Source of the DNA: Mesocentrotus franciscanus
Taxonomy: Eukaryota > Echinodermata > Echinoidea > Camarodonta > Strongylocentrotidae
Direction of reading: 5' to 3'
Assembly (NCBI GenBank): GCA_037976565.1
Contig: CP137670.1
Coordinates: 13,850,600-13,914,599 of the forward strand
Length of the DNA: 64,000 bases
Positions within the stretch are counted from its first letter, which is position 1. Every line of letters begins with the position of its first letter. The notes under the pieces are model-generated. The model did not search any database. It was not told the origin of the DNA and worked only from the letters and a program-made list of their open reading frames with translations. Shown in pieces: positions 1-11,340 of this stretch. The position numbers and the translations under genes are program-made.

Positions 1-1182
1 AAATAGCCCATACAGCAGAATTAGGGGAACTGCAAGAAGTTGATCCTAATTTCAATTTTGGCATCTCTTCATAACCAACATAATATAATGTTAAAGGGCA
101 AGTCCACTCCAAAAATAACTTACTTTCAATAGAACCAGAAAAATCAGACAAACCAATCCAAAAAAGTTTGAGCAAAATCGGATAACTAATAAGAAAGTTA
201 TGAATTTGTAATGACATGAAAAACTTTGAAAATCACTACACAAATTGGTAACTCACTCATAAGTCTGTGACGTCATGTCCTCACTATCCACTAATTATTT
301 TCTTTATATTGATAACATAAATTTCCCTTTTTCCCCCCTAAGAATCTTATTTCTTCACACCAGCATCCAAGTTAGATTTATATAGTAATATGTTTTTGTG
401 TGGATGCACTTATATAGAGTCTTTTTTTCCAGTTAAATCATGAAAAATGTAAATTTTGATAAACTATTTATATAAAAATCAATAATTATGAATATGCAAT
501 ATTCAGAAAATAGTATCAAAGTTCATAATTTTTTGTGTGAAATGTCATGCAAGCAATATGATACAAATCATATAACCTGGGCAAAGGCATGGGGAAATCA
601 AGTTTTGGGGGATAAAAATGGAAATTAATGGGATTAAACTAAATAAAGCAATTGACAAATAGTGAGGACATAACGTCACAAACTGATAACAAAAACAAAA
701 CAATTACACAAAACAAAACAAATATTTAAAAAAGCGTTCAAGTAGCTTTCCATACTACGACAGGAGGCACTCCATAATAATTCAGAGTAAGCCCTTTCTT
801 CATTTTTAGATTACTATTAAATCTTGTTTTACTTCTCTTTTAGATCACTATTATCATAAAAATGTTAATATAAATGTACGCTTTTATTAAAAGTTACTTT
901 TGTCTCTATATAGGTGTTATAAAGATCTAATTGTACAAACTCTGTCTATTAAAATGTTTGCAGTGTCCCATATGTTAAAAAATATGTTGGCCGAAAACTG
1001 TGACCGTGGGTCGATCTTAACTATGTTCAAAATGATGTAATATGACGATGAATATATTTCAACCCTAGATTCGTCGAGGAAAAGAGAAGAAAATTACTAC
1101 CGAATAGCAACTGTTTCATCTATCATTAATAATTGTTATTGTTGACTAGTCAAGACTCAATAATTATTGAATTAAGACTTTT
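1..1182. other. Non-coding stretch, no gene seen
   Basis: AT-rich sequence with no supported exon. A transposon-end-like sequence beginning TTAAAGGGCAAGTCC sits at 91, but I did not find its matching inverted end. An imperfect inverted repeat pairs about 262-289 with 652-686; both arms contain the string AGTGAGGACAT or its complement. The block is probably an old non-autonomous DNA transposon. Confidence 0.4.
262..686. repeat. Inverted repeat, foldback-like
   Basis: The left arm (262-289) and right arm (652-686) are imperfect reverse complements of about 28-35 bases, separated by about 360 AT-rich bases. No open reading frame lies between them. It may be the inner part of a larger element starting at TTAA position 91. 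Confidence 0.45.
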
Positions 1183-2431
1183 TTAAAGATAAAGATTAAA
1201 CTAAGTAAGTTGAGTTCTGCCTTCTGTTCTGGTCGTGCGATTGCATTGTGAAAAAAAAAACAGTGTGGAATCGATCACAAAGGGTTGATCATCTAGCATT
1301 TAAGTATTGGTGTGTCCTGCAAGGTTCTGGAATCATCAATATGATAAGAAATTTGGCCCAGTCTTGGTAAAGTTACAAGCACTGTACACAGAAAGATGTA
1401 GTAGGGTGTCTGATCGCGCACCCGATGTTGTGTGCTAAAATCCTTCCCATAGAGATTGCACGCAGCCCTATGCAGTCTACGTACATTGCGCGACCATGCA
1501 AAATTGGTCAATGTTTTTATCACCAAATCGAAATTCAAACCTAAATCGCTTGTGGATCCTGAAGGTGAAACTCAATAAATGAGGTGTCATATGAAAGGGC
1601 AGGTTTTTCTCCATATTTTTCAAAGGGGCTCACTTCGGAATTCTAAAAATATCTTGATCAAAACAGCGATTTAAATATCCCAGCACTTATTTTTTCGCTA
1701 GCCCCAAGGGATCACAAGCGATTACAGTTTGAAAATACCCTTCCCCACATTTTTCGGATCAGCTAAGCAGGGAGGCGTGAGCTCCGCGCCGGCCGAACCC
1801 ATGGTGATAGCGCGTAAAATCTGCACATGAATAAACATCGGACCGCATGTTTGCAAACCCGGAAGTGGGTGCCCATTGAAGACAATGGATTGCCGATCGC
1901 GCATCATTTAAGCAACACCCGTACGCTTGCACGCGTATGTGTACGCTTGCATATTGCGCAATTCAGTTGTTGTGCTAAATTTAGCAAAACAACATAACTC
2001 TGCGTGTACGTCTTTTTCGTCGATTCTTACAAAAAATGGATGAATATTGTAAGGAATTGAAGGGGCTGTAACTTTTGATAGAAACATCGGTGAGTCTTGA
2101 AATTTGAAATGTATTATTCTGAGTGAATAATTTTTTCAATTATCCAACCATAATGGTGAAAAACGATCCAAAAGGGAAAATTGAAAAATCGTTCAGACAC
2201 CCTAGATGTAGGTCTAGGTCTTTATGGGACTACACGAACATGTGGCGTAAAAATCCGTCCCGATTTTTATGCTGTTACATGCCACATTTAGAATATTAAG
2301 GCATTTGAAGAGCCATGCTTTTCAGGGAACATGTTTAATCTGATGTTCTTCCACACTTGCATTATAACAATGATAACGCTCACAAATTATTTTTTCACCT
2401 AGCTCTTCCCAGAACTCAACCTTCTCTTTAA
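1183..2431 (-). mobile_element. TTAA-type MITE (family 1), interrupted by a second transposon
   Basis: The element is flanked by TTAA at 1183-1186 and 2428-2431. Its ends match in inverted orientation the elements at 10949-11340 and 13703-14091 (termini AGAGAAGGTTGAGTTCTG and CAGAACTCAACTTTATCT). Removing the inner insertion at 1402-2204 leaves a body collinear with those roughly 390-bp copies. The left end has an extra 15-20 bases beside the TIR. TTAA target sites are typical of piggyBac-type transposases; this copy encodes no protein, so mobilisation in trans is inferred. Confidence 0.75.
1402..2204. mobile_element. Nested non-autonomous DNA transposon, 803 bp
   Basis: Terminal inverted repeats of 15 bases, TAGGGTGTCTGATCG on the left and the complement of TAGGGTGTCTGAACG on the right, differ at one position. 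A 7-bp direct repeat GATGTAG lies on both sides (1395-1401 and 2205-2211) and is the target-site duplication; it could be read as 8 bp with a shared A. A 7-8 bp duplication and this terminus suggest a hAT-like element. It has no convincing transposase frame and interrupts the MITE spanning 1183-2431. Confidence 0.8.
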
Positions 2432-2488
2432 GTGTTGTAAATTTAATCAATTTTTTTAGAATTAGAAGTAGAACCTAATAGCTAGAAT

Positions 2489-2637
2489 CCTAGGGGCCGT
2501 TTCTCGAAACTGTCATAAGTCTAACTTCTTAGACATCCTATTGAAACGTGTGTTATAATATTAATAATTAACACGCGTTTCTATGGGATGTCCACGAACT
2601 TAGAATTATGATGGTTTCAAGAAACTGGCTCCTAGTG
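2489..2637. mobile_element. Short foldback element
   Basis: The two halves are imperfect reverse complements, starting GGGGCCGTTTCTCGAAAC and ending GTTTCAAGAAACTGGCTCC, around an AT-rich centre near 2560. CCTAG occurs at both edges and may be the target duplication. The same element is at about 29843-29993 in block B. Confidence 0.6.
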
Positions 2638-3019
2638 GTCCATAGCACTCATACTCGTACTATCATAGACATAGACCCTAGTCTAGACAGAATATTAATT
2701 ATTAGGCCCTTGAAAAATATTTTAATTTATTTTTTCAATCATCAACTGATGATCATGGACAGACCATATCTTGTCGTCCCAACCAAATATTTGTCGTCTT
2801 TGGAAAGAAGAAAAATATCTTCAGACCCTGACCTGAGGCTGTACTGTAGTATAAGATTGCCAATTTCCCTTTGTTTGCAATTTTTGCTTGCTTGTTCGTT
2901 TGTTTTTTAAACAACAACATATAGACATTAATTGTGATAATGAAAAATCGCCTTATATTAATGATTTTTTGTCCCCCTCATTATTTTAGGTTTGAACAGA
3001 GTACACTGACAGAACCACC

Positions 3020-6000
3020 ATGTTTGCCAGACCAGGACACAGATTCCTCTGTAAAATATCACAAATGTGAGCTTACGGCCTTACGTCAAATGATTTTCTT
3101 TTAGGTTTTTTTATTCGTTTAAATTGTTATTGAATTATTCCCTTTTTCAGAAGGTACAAAGTCTTTTTGTGACAACGTATGAGTACAACACTAACCAAGT
3201 CTCTATTGTTCTCTATTCCCCTCTCCTCTCTGCCTTATACCCCCTTTCCTACCCCTCTCTCAATCCCTATCTCTTTCTGCCACTTTGTTTATTCCTCATG
3301 TCTTTATCACTAGCTTTCCCCCGTCTTCTTTCTATCTCCATCTTTATTCCCCCTCTCTCTCTTTCTCTCTTACGCTCCTCTCTTTTTGTCTGTCTCTGTC
3401 TACATTAAATTCCTCTTTTTGACTCTCTCCCACCCCCCTCCCCTGTCCTTCACTTCATGTACTCATCTCCCTCTTTCCCTCTCTCGCTCCTTACATATAT
3501 TTCTTGTTACGCTAGTTTCTGTTTTTAATTTATATTACTTTGTTATACCTTTTTTTTTGCATTTTAACAGATGATAATCTAATATTGTCTGATTTATTTA
3601 TCGATGTTGTGAAAATTACGTTTTGCTTGTTGAGGTTTGGTTTCTACTATATGCTCATATTGTATTTGTTTTATTTTAATGATAAGGATACTAATAATCT
3701 TCTTGATTGAAATGAGACCACCTAATCGAACAGTATCATTTTTAAAGAGATTGTCTCTGTTGCCTAGAGGTTTATGTTCCTATTCAACATTGTATAAATT
3801 TAGTTTTTGTGTGATTTTTAATTTTTGTTAGTTATAATTATGTTAATCCTTCTATGTCAGGGTTTGAATTCAAATAAATCAGTTTGAATTTGAATTTGAA
3901 TTGAATATTTCCCTTTACTTACTACAATACAGGAGAAGCACTTATTGTGTATACCAGCATGCATGTAAACTCTGGAGGAATAGATCCATATCTACACAGC
4001 AGAGTTCATCACAGTATATCACCAGATTGCTTGGAAGAACAGGGCTTATAGGGTTCGGAGGGTTGTGCGCTCTTCCTGTTCACAATGTAAAGGAGGCTGG
4101 TGTAAAAGGATTACCTGTGAGTATTGTCAAATTCTACATCCGTAAAGGTCTCATTCAGACATGAATTGGTAAACCACTCAAAAATCTTCTGCAGCAAAAC
4201 TGAATTAGATTAGTGTGCTTCCAATCCCTTTATCTAAATGAAACATATATAAGTATTCATAGGGACTGTTGGATAAGTATTAGGTTGGAGTTTAGGTTTA
4301 GGGATAGGCATACTGTTTCACCAAGGATGGATGATAAGAGGAGGAGGCGGTGTGGCGCAATCAGATCGTCGTTTGGCTCTCATGACTTTCATCATGCGCG
4401 TGGGTTCGAGTCCTGCGCTGAGCCAACAAAAATGCAAATATGCTGTGATTATGTGTAGGCGTGCTCCTCCCCTCTGTTCTCGATACAGCCTCAGGGTCAG
4501 GGGAAAACACTCCATTCCTCAGACTAGAACATTAACTGGGGGGCCCCGTGTGTACTAGGAGTCTAGGAATCTAATTCTTAGGAGAGTCACACCCTATACA
4601 GGTTAATATGCTACACTTCTCGCAAAGAGTAGAGTCTTAACCTGGTGTTTAGTGTGCCTGCATACAAAACTGGTAATCTTTCTACAGATCTTCGTGATAG
4701 GCTGCATAGCCCTTTCAAGATGAACAGAAGAAGAAGAAGAATTTGGGTATTGTGGAATATTGACTGCAGGGGAATGTACAACCACAAAGATCATTTGAGT
4801 CTTAACCTATTGACTACCGAATTCTCGTATTACCCTTGTTGTTATTTTCATTCCTGTCCTGGAAGTAGTCTAAAACCTGTGCATTTATGTACGACTTGTA
4901 TGAACATGTCATCTTATCTGTACCCGGTAATTCTTGTATGTAACAAGATGTGTTCATACTGTCATATTAATATTCTACTTCTAGAAAGTTAATCCTGAGA
5001 CTCTGACCAGTAGTACGCTTATCAAGAATGCTGCAGCCATGACGGTTGATTCAGCTTCGACGCTTCTAACCCAAACATTTGTAGCTGTCATTGACAAATA
5101 CAAGGATCTTGCACGGGTAAGAAAACAAGAGTAGGTATTCAATTAAATAGTTGTATTACATCATCATCATCATTAGTAGAGGTGTTGTGGTCGAGTGGAT
5201 ATGTCACCGGACTGTGGATCACAAGGTGCACGGTTCAAGTACCGCCGCGGCACTAATGTCCTTTGCAAGACATTGATCTACATTTGCCACTCTCCACCCA
5301 GGTGTTAAATGGGTACCCGGTAGGATGCGAAAGTTATTGTGGTTTGATTAGCAAGTGGCGCTTGTAAAATGGCGACTGGCTGGATGCCCCCAGGGAGTGG
5401 AGAATGTGCATACATTGTGTGCGATTAAGCATGAATCCGATGACCGGGGTAATAATATATATCTGTAAAGCGCATTGAGAGGGCCTGTGGTCCTGAAATG
5501 CGCTATATAAGGACGAACTATTATTATTATTATTATTATTTGATTTTGCATGTAGCTTAGCTAAAGAAGTCTTATTCAGGTCACTTTTAAGTACTGTATT
5601 TCAGTAAGCCAACTTTTAGCTAGAATTTATACTTACTAAATAACTAAATCATATTACAAAGTACATACAAATTGTGAAAGTACGCACATGAAAATTTTGT
5701 GGTAAATGTTAGAAGGCCCATAATAAATGGTTAAATATGCAACAACAACAAAATGACCCACAAAGTGGTCTTTTCCTGTTGCAATATGTACGATGTTGTG
5801 AAATTCTAATGAAATGGCCATGTCCAAGGTATCTCTTCATAGTTGGAATGATCTATCCTCTAGTAGGGCTATCAACCTAATACAATTATCACATATACTG
5901 AAATCTTACATGTGGTCATGAATGTGTGAGATAATATAGCTTGGACAAATATAACTCGCCATGACTAGCTTTTTTTGTATAATCATCATGTACCCCTCTG

Positions 6001-8249
6001 TTTCCACATTTTATTGCAGGATATTGAACTACTGATTGGTAAAGTTGAGAGGCATCGACAAGTTGAGAAGATGGGTTATCATTCTGACGACCTTTGGGAA
6101 GAGATCGTAGAGGCAAGGGTCAACATCGATGATAGGAGGCATGAGCTACAGGTCAGTGTTAGATGGTGATTTATTCCCTGCTTTAATCCATCATTTGCCG
6201 TCACTGCAGATTGACACGATCATTCGTTTGCCACACACGCAGATAGACACAATACAATAGGCATCGATTATCAAAAGGTTTTCTTTGTGCAACGCAATGA
6301 GTTTGCAAAATTGCACATTTCCGGTCCTGATTAGCTCCTTAAAACCCTTTCAACGCCTTTATAGATTATTCTTGAATTGGAAACAGTTTATTAATTGTGA
6401 AGCCTTTGGTATATCTATCCCATGATAAATGCAACATGGCACTGGGAAATAATTTGTGTGGCATATAAAGAGTTAATTCTTCAAAGAGAGGGTTAGAATA
6501 ATCTGGGGTGTGTTTCACAAAGACTAAGATCGACTTTAAGTTGGACTTAACTATGGCAGGCCATTCATGCCACTGTTTGCTCTCACAACTTACTGACATT
6601 GGTCTCTCAAGAGACGTACAAATCATGGTCACAAATCTACAGAATTTACATTTTTTGATAATTCATTATTGAAGGCAAAAATATTATCTAAAGATCATAA
6701 TGGTGAGAGCAAACTGTGGCATGAATGGCCTGCCATAGTTAAGTCCAACTTAAAGTCAATTTTAGTCTTTGTGAAACACCCCTGGTCTTTTGTTCATGTG
6801 TACAAGATTGATTGCTTTATAACCCATTGGATACAGGAACCAGGGACCCGTTTCACAAAGCCTTTTTTCAATGACAAATGACATAAATCAGTGACAAATC
6901 TGCTGATAACCAATCAGAAGCAAAGATTTCAGTAGCTTATAACGAAAACTGTCATTTGTCACTGATGGCAAGTTTTGTGAAACGCCCCCAGGTATTTCCT
7001 GTATTGAGTGTACCAATCACCTCAAACAATAATTTTTCTACAGTGAGAATGGATAAAATTCAACCTAAAAGAAAAAAACTACACGTAACTTTTCATGGGC
7101 TCACAGATAAATTCATGCACACAGAGCCCAAGTCAGACTTTGGTTCCGTTTGGGCTCTTTTTTATGGGAGTACATATGGGTGCGTCGAGGAGTATACTGA
7201 CAAATCACTTTTATGTTCATTTAGAGTGTATTTAAACTTGCAAAATCTCCTTACAGAAGTACTGTTTGAAGCTCATATTATTAATATAGTGTTATGACAT
7301 AGAAACACTTATATACAAAACAAAGTATTTTGGGTGATTGGTGCACTTTAAACCTTGGAGAAATGGAAATTTGACATCATCAGATTAAAGTGTAGACCAC
7401 GTTCCTCCCCTGCATTGACTTTCCATAATATCCTAGTTAAAATATGTGTTTCTCTCTTCTTTTATTAAATTTATTTTATTTGAGCCTTTATTTTACAATT
7501 TTGGACTGTGCTCGGGTTTTAAGGGTCTGGGGTAGGGGTAAGAGTATTCTAGGGTGTTGGCTCTTGGGTTGAAGATTTAACTTAACCCTATATATTGAGC
7601 AATCTATTAAGGAGCAATTGTTACCGGAGCATGGGTCATACTATATTTGAGACCTCTTCCCAACTCTTCATGTGAGCTATGAAAAAAAGATACATGTTTT
7701 ATAGTGGAAATTAGCAGTGTGAGAAAGTAACTTGAAAATAAGTCACACGGAGGAACAAGAAATTATATGAAAAGATGGATATGAGCATGCTACATGAAGC
7801 TACAGTACTAGTAATATGATTATTCACACTGTTTTGAAATCTACAAAAGGTCTATTTAGAGCGTCTGCTCTTTGTACCTTGACGATATGGCGTATATATT
7901 CAGTACTGAATTAACGCCATAAAACAACTACCAACAACAAAACCTTTAAGGTTATTAAATTTCATTCTTTCCTTTCCTGCACAAGGTCCTTGAAGCCATT
8001 TTGAACAGCGCCCTCTTAACCCTGGAAGCAGCATCAGAGGCAGCGTTCCAGGTAGATAACGAGGAACTGGCCATGATGGGACGGGACAGATGCCAGTATG
8101 TAAACACCCAGATCGCCTTAACAACAGCAGTTATCCTCAAGGCCGAGAATGTATTGGCAAAGCTACAAGTTGAGACCATCAAGGACACCAAGACGGAGAA
8201 GAAGGAAGATGGGGATGAGGACAAAGGTTCCAGAAAAGAGTCCACATAG
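3020..8249 (+). CDS. DIABLO: DIABLO/Smac homolog, mitochondrial IAP antagonist (5 exons, complete)
   Basis: Coding exons are 3020-3066, 3933-4116, 4985-5116, 6020-6151 and 7986-8249; all introns are GT-AG and phases agree, giving 252 residues (human DIABLO is 239). The start lies in ACCACCATGTTT. Residues 1-62 are rich in Arg, Ser and Tyr without acidic residues, as in a mitochondrial presequence. The segment LIGFGGLC is followed by ALPV at 63-66, matching human IGFGVTLC followed by AVPI, the IAP-binding motif exposed after import and cleavage. Exons 3-5 match the human helical body: the DSASTLLTQT segment, then DDLWEEIVEAR against EEDEVWQVIIGAR, then EAASEAAFQ against EMAAEAAYQ. The C-terminus is acidic and lysine-rich. 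In the family, the processed protein leaves the intermembrane space during apoptosis and binds BIR domains. The gene converges with the SULT gene downstream. Orthology is strong from motif order; the mature N-terminus and IAP binding are inferred. Confidence 0.9.
3200..3530 (+). repeat. Pyrimidine-rich tract in DIABLO intron 1
   Basis: About 330 bases almost wholly of C and T on the plus strand, with CTCTCT runs and no repeating unit longer than a few bases. Open frames across it are low-complexity and not considered coding. The same tract is at about 30610-30910 in block B. Confidence 0.6.
3790..3905 (+). mobile_element. 3' tail of a non-LTR retrotransposon
   Basis: An AT-rich segment containing AAATAAA ends in repeats of the unit TTTGAAT. 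Short tandem tails after a polyadenylation-like signal are usual for 3' ends of CR1/L2-like non-LTR elements. It lies immediately upstream of DIABLO exon 2 and is absent from block B because of the deletion there. Confidence 0.45.
4342..4427 (+). repeat. tRNA-like sequence, probable SINE head
   Basis: An A-box-like TGGCGCAATC (4353-4362) and a perfect B box GGTTCGAGTCC (4403-4413) are spaced 40 bases apart. The acceptor ends do not pair well, so a working tRNA is unlikely and a tRNA-derived SINE fragment is preferred. It sits in DIABLO intron 2, inside the segment missing from block B. Confidence 0.5.
5176..5541 (+). mobile_element. tRNA-derived SINE in DIABLO intron 3
   Basis: The A box TGGTCGAGTGG is at 5188-5198 and the B box GGTTCAAGTACC at 5232-5243. 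A unique body follows, then a terminal motif AAGCGCATTGAGAG with CGCTATATAAGGAC, and an (ATT)n tail. The tail resembles the conserved 3' domain of several deuterostome SINE families; that assignment is from memory of the motif and is inference. The block B copy is at 31877-32243. Confidence 0.8.
6505..6783. mobile_element. Foldback MITE with long arms
   Basis: The left arm begins GGGGTGTGTTTCACAAAG and the right arm ends CTTTGTGAAACACCCC; the arms stay complementary for about 85 bases, sharing GGCAGGCCATTCATGCCAC. The centre is AT-rich and there is no coding frame. Relatives are at 33206-33486 (block B copy) and 62005-62298 (independent, diverged copy). It lies in DIABLO intron 4. Confidence 0.75.
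6843..6990. mobile_element. Short foldback element, GTTTCACAAAG type
   Basis: The left end GGGACCCGTTTCACAAAG and the right end TTTTGTGAAACGCCCCC are inverted, and CAGTGACAAATGACA-like strings recur inverted inside. It belongs with the neighbouring 6505-6783 element by terminal sequence but has a different body. The block B copy is at about 33546-33695. Confidence 0.55.
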
Positions 8250-8987
8250 GAATTTACCTAATGGGTACTGGCAAGGCATTCTATAAAAGTGACTGTCTTG
8301 TAATAGTGAGATTCCTTGAGATCGTTAGGGAGAGATGCTACTGGCAAAGGTCATCAGAGGGGCCAAGACTGACAATGGAGGAGACAATGTAGACAGTGAT
8401 TCTGGAGGGGACGCCTTGTAGGCACATCCCAATGATTACAAAAACTGGTCAAAAAGTTGCTTTCATCGGGATGATGAGATTGGTCTATTAATGACAGTAT
8501 CAAAAGATCATCAAAGATACCAAGACAGAGAGGGAACTTGGAGAATGGGATGCTAGTTCTGGAATGGATTCTACTGAGGCACTTTGCCTCCTTGCCTACA
8601 GGAACCGAATAGTACATGTACCGGTGTACAGTTTATGTGAATGGGAGAGTTCAGTAGTGGATTTAATGGAATGTGATACAACACTAAAGATGACAAAGCA
8701 AATTCAATGCATTTTGGAGACAAGTCAGTGTGGCAATCATACATTTATTAAGTGTACCTTTGGAGGCCTACCACACTAGGGAAATTTGCTAGAATCTGGT
8801 TCACTCTGGATTGGAAAACATCATGACAGAAGCAGAGTCCAATGGGCAGCCTCTTGAAGCGATACCTCCCAAGGGGCTGTTGAAGGATGTGAGAAAGCTG
8901 GATCACTTGTCTAGCTTCACAGACAAGGAACCATGTCGAGCATTTAGGGTGGAGAAGACCGTTGCTTTGAACTTATGTTTAGATTCG
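8250..8987. other. DIABLO 3' flank, probable 3' UTR
   Basis: Sequence after the DIABLO stop codon. It contains short repeats of GACCATCAAGGACACCAAGAC-like strings resembling the end of the coding exon (for example around 8500-8530), but no convincing further exon. No AATAAA was spotted close to the stop. Confidence 0.35.
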
Positions 8988-9560
8988 TCAGGGGTTGGCA
9001 TAGGCATTTGGCTCATTGAGTGATTCCTCATTCAGGGTTTTCATATTGTTCTCCATAGCCTCATGCGTTCGGGCAATGTTTAGGGCCTTTTCAAGTGTCA
9101 GTCTCTTTTCCTTTCCAAGGAGGATCTCCTGGACCTTGTTATGCCTGGTCCCAAGGATGATTTGCTCAATGAGGCACTCGTCTAGTACTTCATCAGTAAA
9201 CTTGCATTTTAGTGCCTGGATTTTGCATTTTGCATTTTGCAATGAACTCATCAATTGACTCATTTGGCTCCTGCTTAAACTTCTGAAGTTGGAATCTGCT
9301 ATGTCTCAAATTAGACTTTGGCTCAATGGGCCTCATGAAGGCATCAAATAGAGCCTTGGGATCCTTGATCTCTTTTGCCCAAGACTTATAGATTCATATT
9401 CCCTCTTGTCCTAACCACAAAAGTATATATGTAATCTTTACTTGGTCTGACTTTTTGCTAAATGGACCAGAAAATATCAGCTCCCAGTAGTGCCTGAAGT
9501 TGTTGAATGCTGTAGGAGGGACCTTGGAAGACCATTCCATACATGGGATGTTATTCCTGA
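8988..9560 (-). pseudogene. Ty3/Gypsy-type retrotransposon gag fragment
   Basis: Read on the minus strand from 9560, broken frames give a gag-like order: YWELIFSGPF, ALFDAFMRPIEPKSNLRH, RFQLQKFKQEPNESIDEF, then a segment with ECLIEQIILGTRHNKVQEILL and LTLEKALNIARTHEAME. The last part matches the conserved pattern of LTR-retrotransposon Gag upstream of the zinc knuckle. A triple ATTTTGC repeat near 9226-9241 and a stop near 9395 break the frame. No protease, reverse transcriptase or LTR is present nearby, so it is a decayed fragment. The block B copy is at 35693-36265. Confidence 0.7.
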
Positions 9561-9877
9561 CATTTCCCCCAGGTCGTTTGGGCTTGTTTCAGTCAAAGGT
9601 ATATATAGTAGGGTGACTTATTTCAGCATAACAAAACTAGAGTATGACGCATTCGGAACCATCACCTTATTTCATTAGAAAGTCCTACCACATTGACTTC
9701 AAGGAGTAAGGTTTTTATACCTTATCCTGAAGCATTTGTCTAAGACACGCCCCTTGTGAAATGTCTCTCTGTCATGAATGGCTATAAAGGCAGATAGTAT
9801 TGAAAATAGCAAATTGAGTGAGATATATTAACAGTAACAATAAACAAACAAACAGAAAGTAAAAACAAGAATACCAA

Positions 9878-10035
9878 GGCCCCATTGTATAAAGAGTTAG
9901 TGTTAATCGTAAATTATTTGCGATTGATATCAATTGCAACTATTTACATAAGAGATAGGAGACTGCAAACTTTTGATTGATTGGAAGACTTACGATTTTA
10001 TATGGATCAATCGCAACTCTTTATAAGATGGGGCC
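9878..10035. mobile_element. Short foldback element (GGCCCCAT termini)
   Basis: Ends GGCCCCATTGTATAAAGAG and CTCTTTATAAGATGGGGCC are inverted copies; the interior repeats AATCGTAA and TTACGATT in opposite orientation. It ends 15 bases before the family 2 MITE. The block B copy is at 36583-36740. Confidence 0.65.
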
Positions 10036-10049
10036 CAGATAATTCTTTC

Positions 10050-10590
10050 TTAAAGGTACTATGTCCCATTTGCAGGCCAAAAAAATGAAATGGTTAAATT
10101 CCAACGGCATTTGAAAGACAATACTAATTTAGAACTTCCCTAAAAAAAGGGGGGCTTGAAAATGTCTTTAAGTGGGAAAATAACGACTATTAGTTGTCAA
10201 ATCGACTTAGGAGCTATAGAGCCAGTTAGTAATAGTCTGATTTTTCAGACCATTGTACCGAATGGTCGTATGTTTTATGCTGCGCAAAGATTCAATCAGT
10301 TTAATCTTGGCCATTACAAGAAGTGGGTTATTGATGTAGACAAATGCTCATGTACCCATTACAGCTCATTTTATGTATGTTATTACCAAAGATGAAAAAA
10401 GCCAGTCAGTCACTCAATAGTGTCTGACAGTGAAGTCTAGCAAGTAAACGGGTTTCCTTGCATAATTTGAATATTAGGACACTGCTAACGTTTAAATTTC
10501 ACAAATAGGACATATACATGTCATATTCATAATTCCTGCAAAATTCTACAGAATTTGATGTTGGCTGCAAAAGGGACATAGTATCTTTAA
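10050..10590. mobile_element. TTAA-type MITE, family 2
   Basis: TTAA flanks are at 10050-10053 and 10587-10590. Termini AAGGTACTATGTCCCATTTG and CAAAAGGGACATAGTATCTT form a terminal inverted repeat of about 22 bases. The interior has only a short chance frame. Other copies are 36755-37290 (block B) and 63065-63544 (independent, about 60 bases shorter inside). A paralogous empty site at 29741-29760 confirms the TTAA duplication. Confidence 0.8.
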
Positions 10591-10948
10591 TGGCCTCAGA
10601 CAAGGAACTCTATGCCTAGGGAAATCAAGTACATGCAATGCAATCACAAAGTTTTAGCTATGTGTAATCATGTGATTATAAATGGATGTGTATATGTGTG
10701 ATAATAGATGCTATATTCTTTCTATTTGAATCTATTTAATCTGCAGTTATTTCTTACGTTAGTGGAATTCGTAACATTTACTGTGGACCTACATGTAACA
10801 CTATTCCTCTACCTAAACATCACACTAAACACAAATTCAAACCCAATCACAACCCTTACCCCATGCCCTTGACCAAATGTAGATATACTTCTTATTCCTG
10901 TTCAGTTCATCAACTCTTTAATTCTCATATGAAATCAGTTATGCTACA
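10591..10948. other. Intergenic, nothing recognised
   Basis: AT-rich sequence between two TTAA-type MITEs. No exon, RNA gene or repeat unit was recognised. Confidence 0.4.
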
Positions 10949-11340
10949 TTAAAGAGAAGGTTGAGTTCTGGGAAGCTAGAGGTGAAAAATAATTTGTGAG
11001 CGTTATCATTGTATTTAAGTGTGGAAGAACATCAGATAAAAAATGTTCCCTGAAAAGCATGGCTCTTCAAATGCCTTAATATTCTAAATATGGCATGTAA
11101 CATCATAAAAATCGGGACGGATTTTTATGCCACATGTTCGTGTAGTCCCATATACATCTTTCTGTGTACAGTGCTTGTTACATTTACCAAGACTGGGCCA
11201 AATTTCTTATCATTTTGATGATTCCAGAACCTTGCAGTACACACCAATACTTATATGCTAGATGATCAACCTCTTTCTGATCGATTCCACAATGTTTTGT
11301 CACAATGCAGTGCATGACCAGAACTCAACTTTATCTTTAA
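10949..11340 (+). mobile_element. TTAA-type MITE, family 1
   Basis: TTAA occurs at 10949-10952 and 11337-11340. Termini are AGAGAAGGTTGAGTTCTG and CAGAACTCAACTTTATCT, imperfect inverted repeats. The body is 85-95% similar by eye to 13703-14091 and to the split copy at 1183-2431. There is no coding capacity. The block B copy is at 37649-38041. Confidence 0.8.

Noticed and set aside
3124..3574. Overlapping Leu/Ser-rich open frames that look like membrane peptides
   Set aside because: They come from a CT-rich low-complexity tract inside DIABLO intron 1 and are not spliced into the gene.
4342..4427. Functional tRNA gene
   Set aside because: A and B boxes are present but the acceptor stem does not pair and no clear anticodon loop was found; SINE-derived sequence is more likely.
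8564..9023. Plus-strand open frames after DIABLO
   Set aside because: They have no recognisable motif and partly overlap the antisense gag fragment; identity between blocks A and B is explained by the duplication, not by selection.
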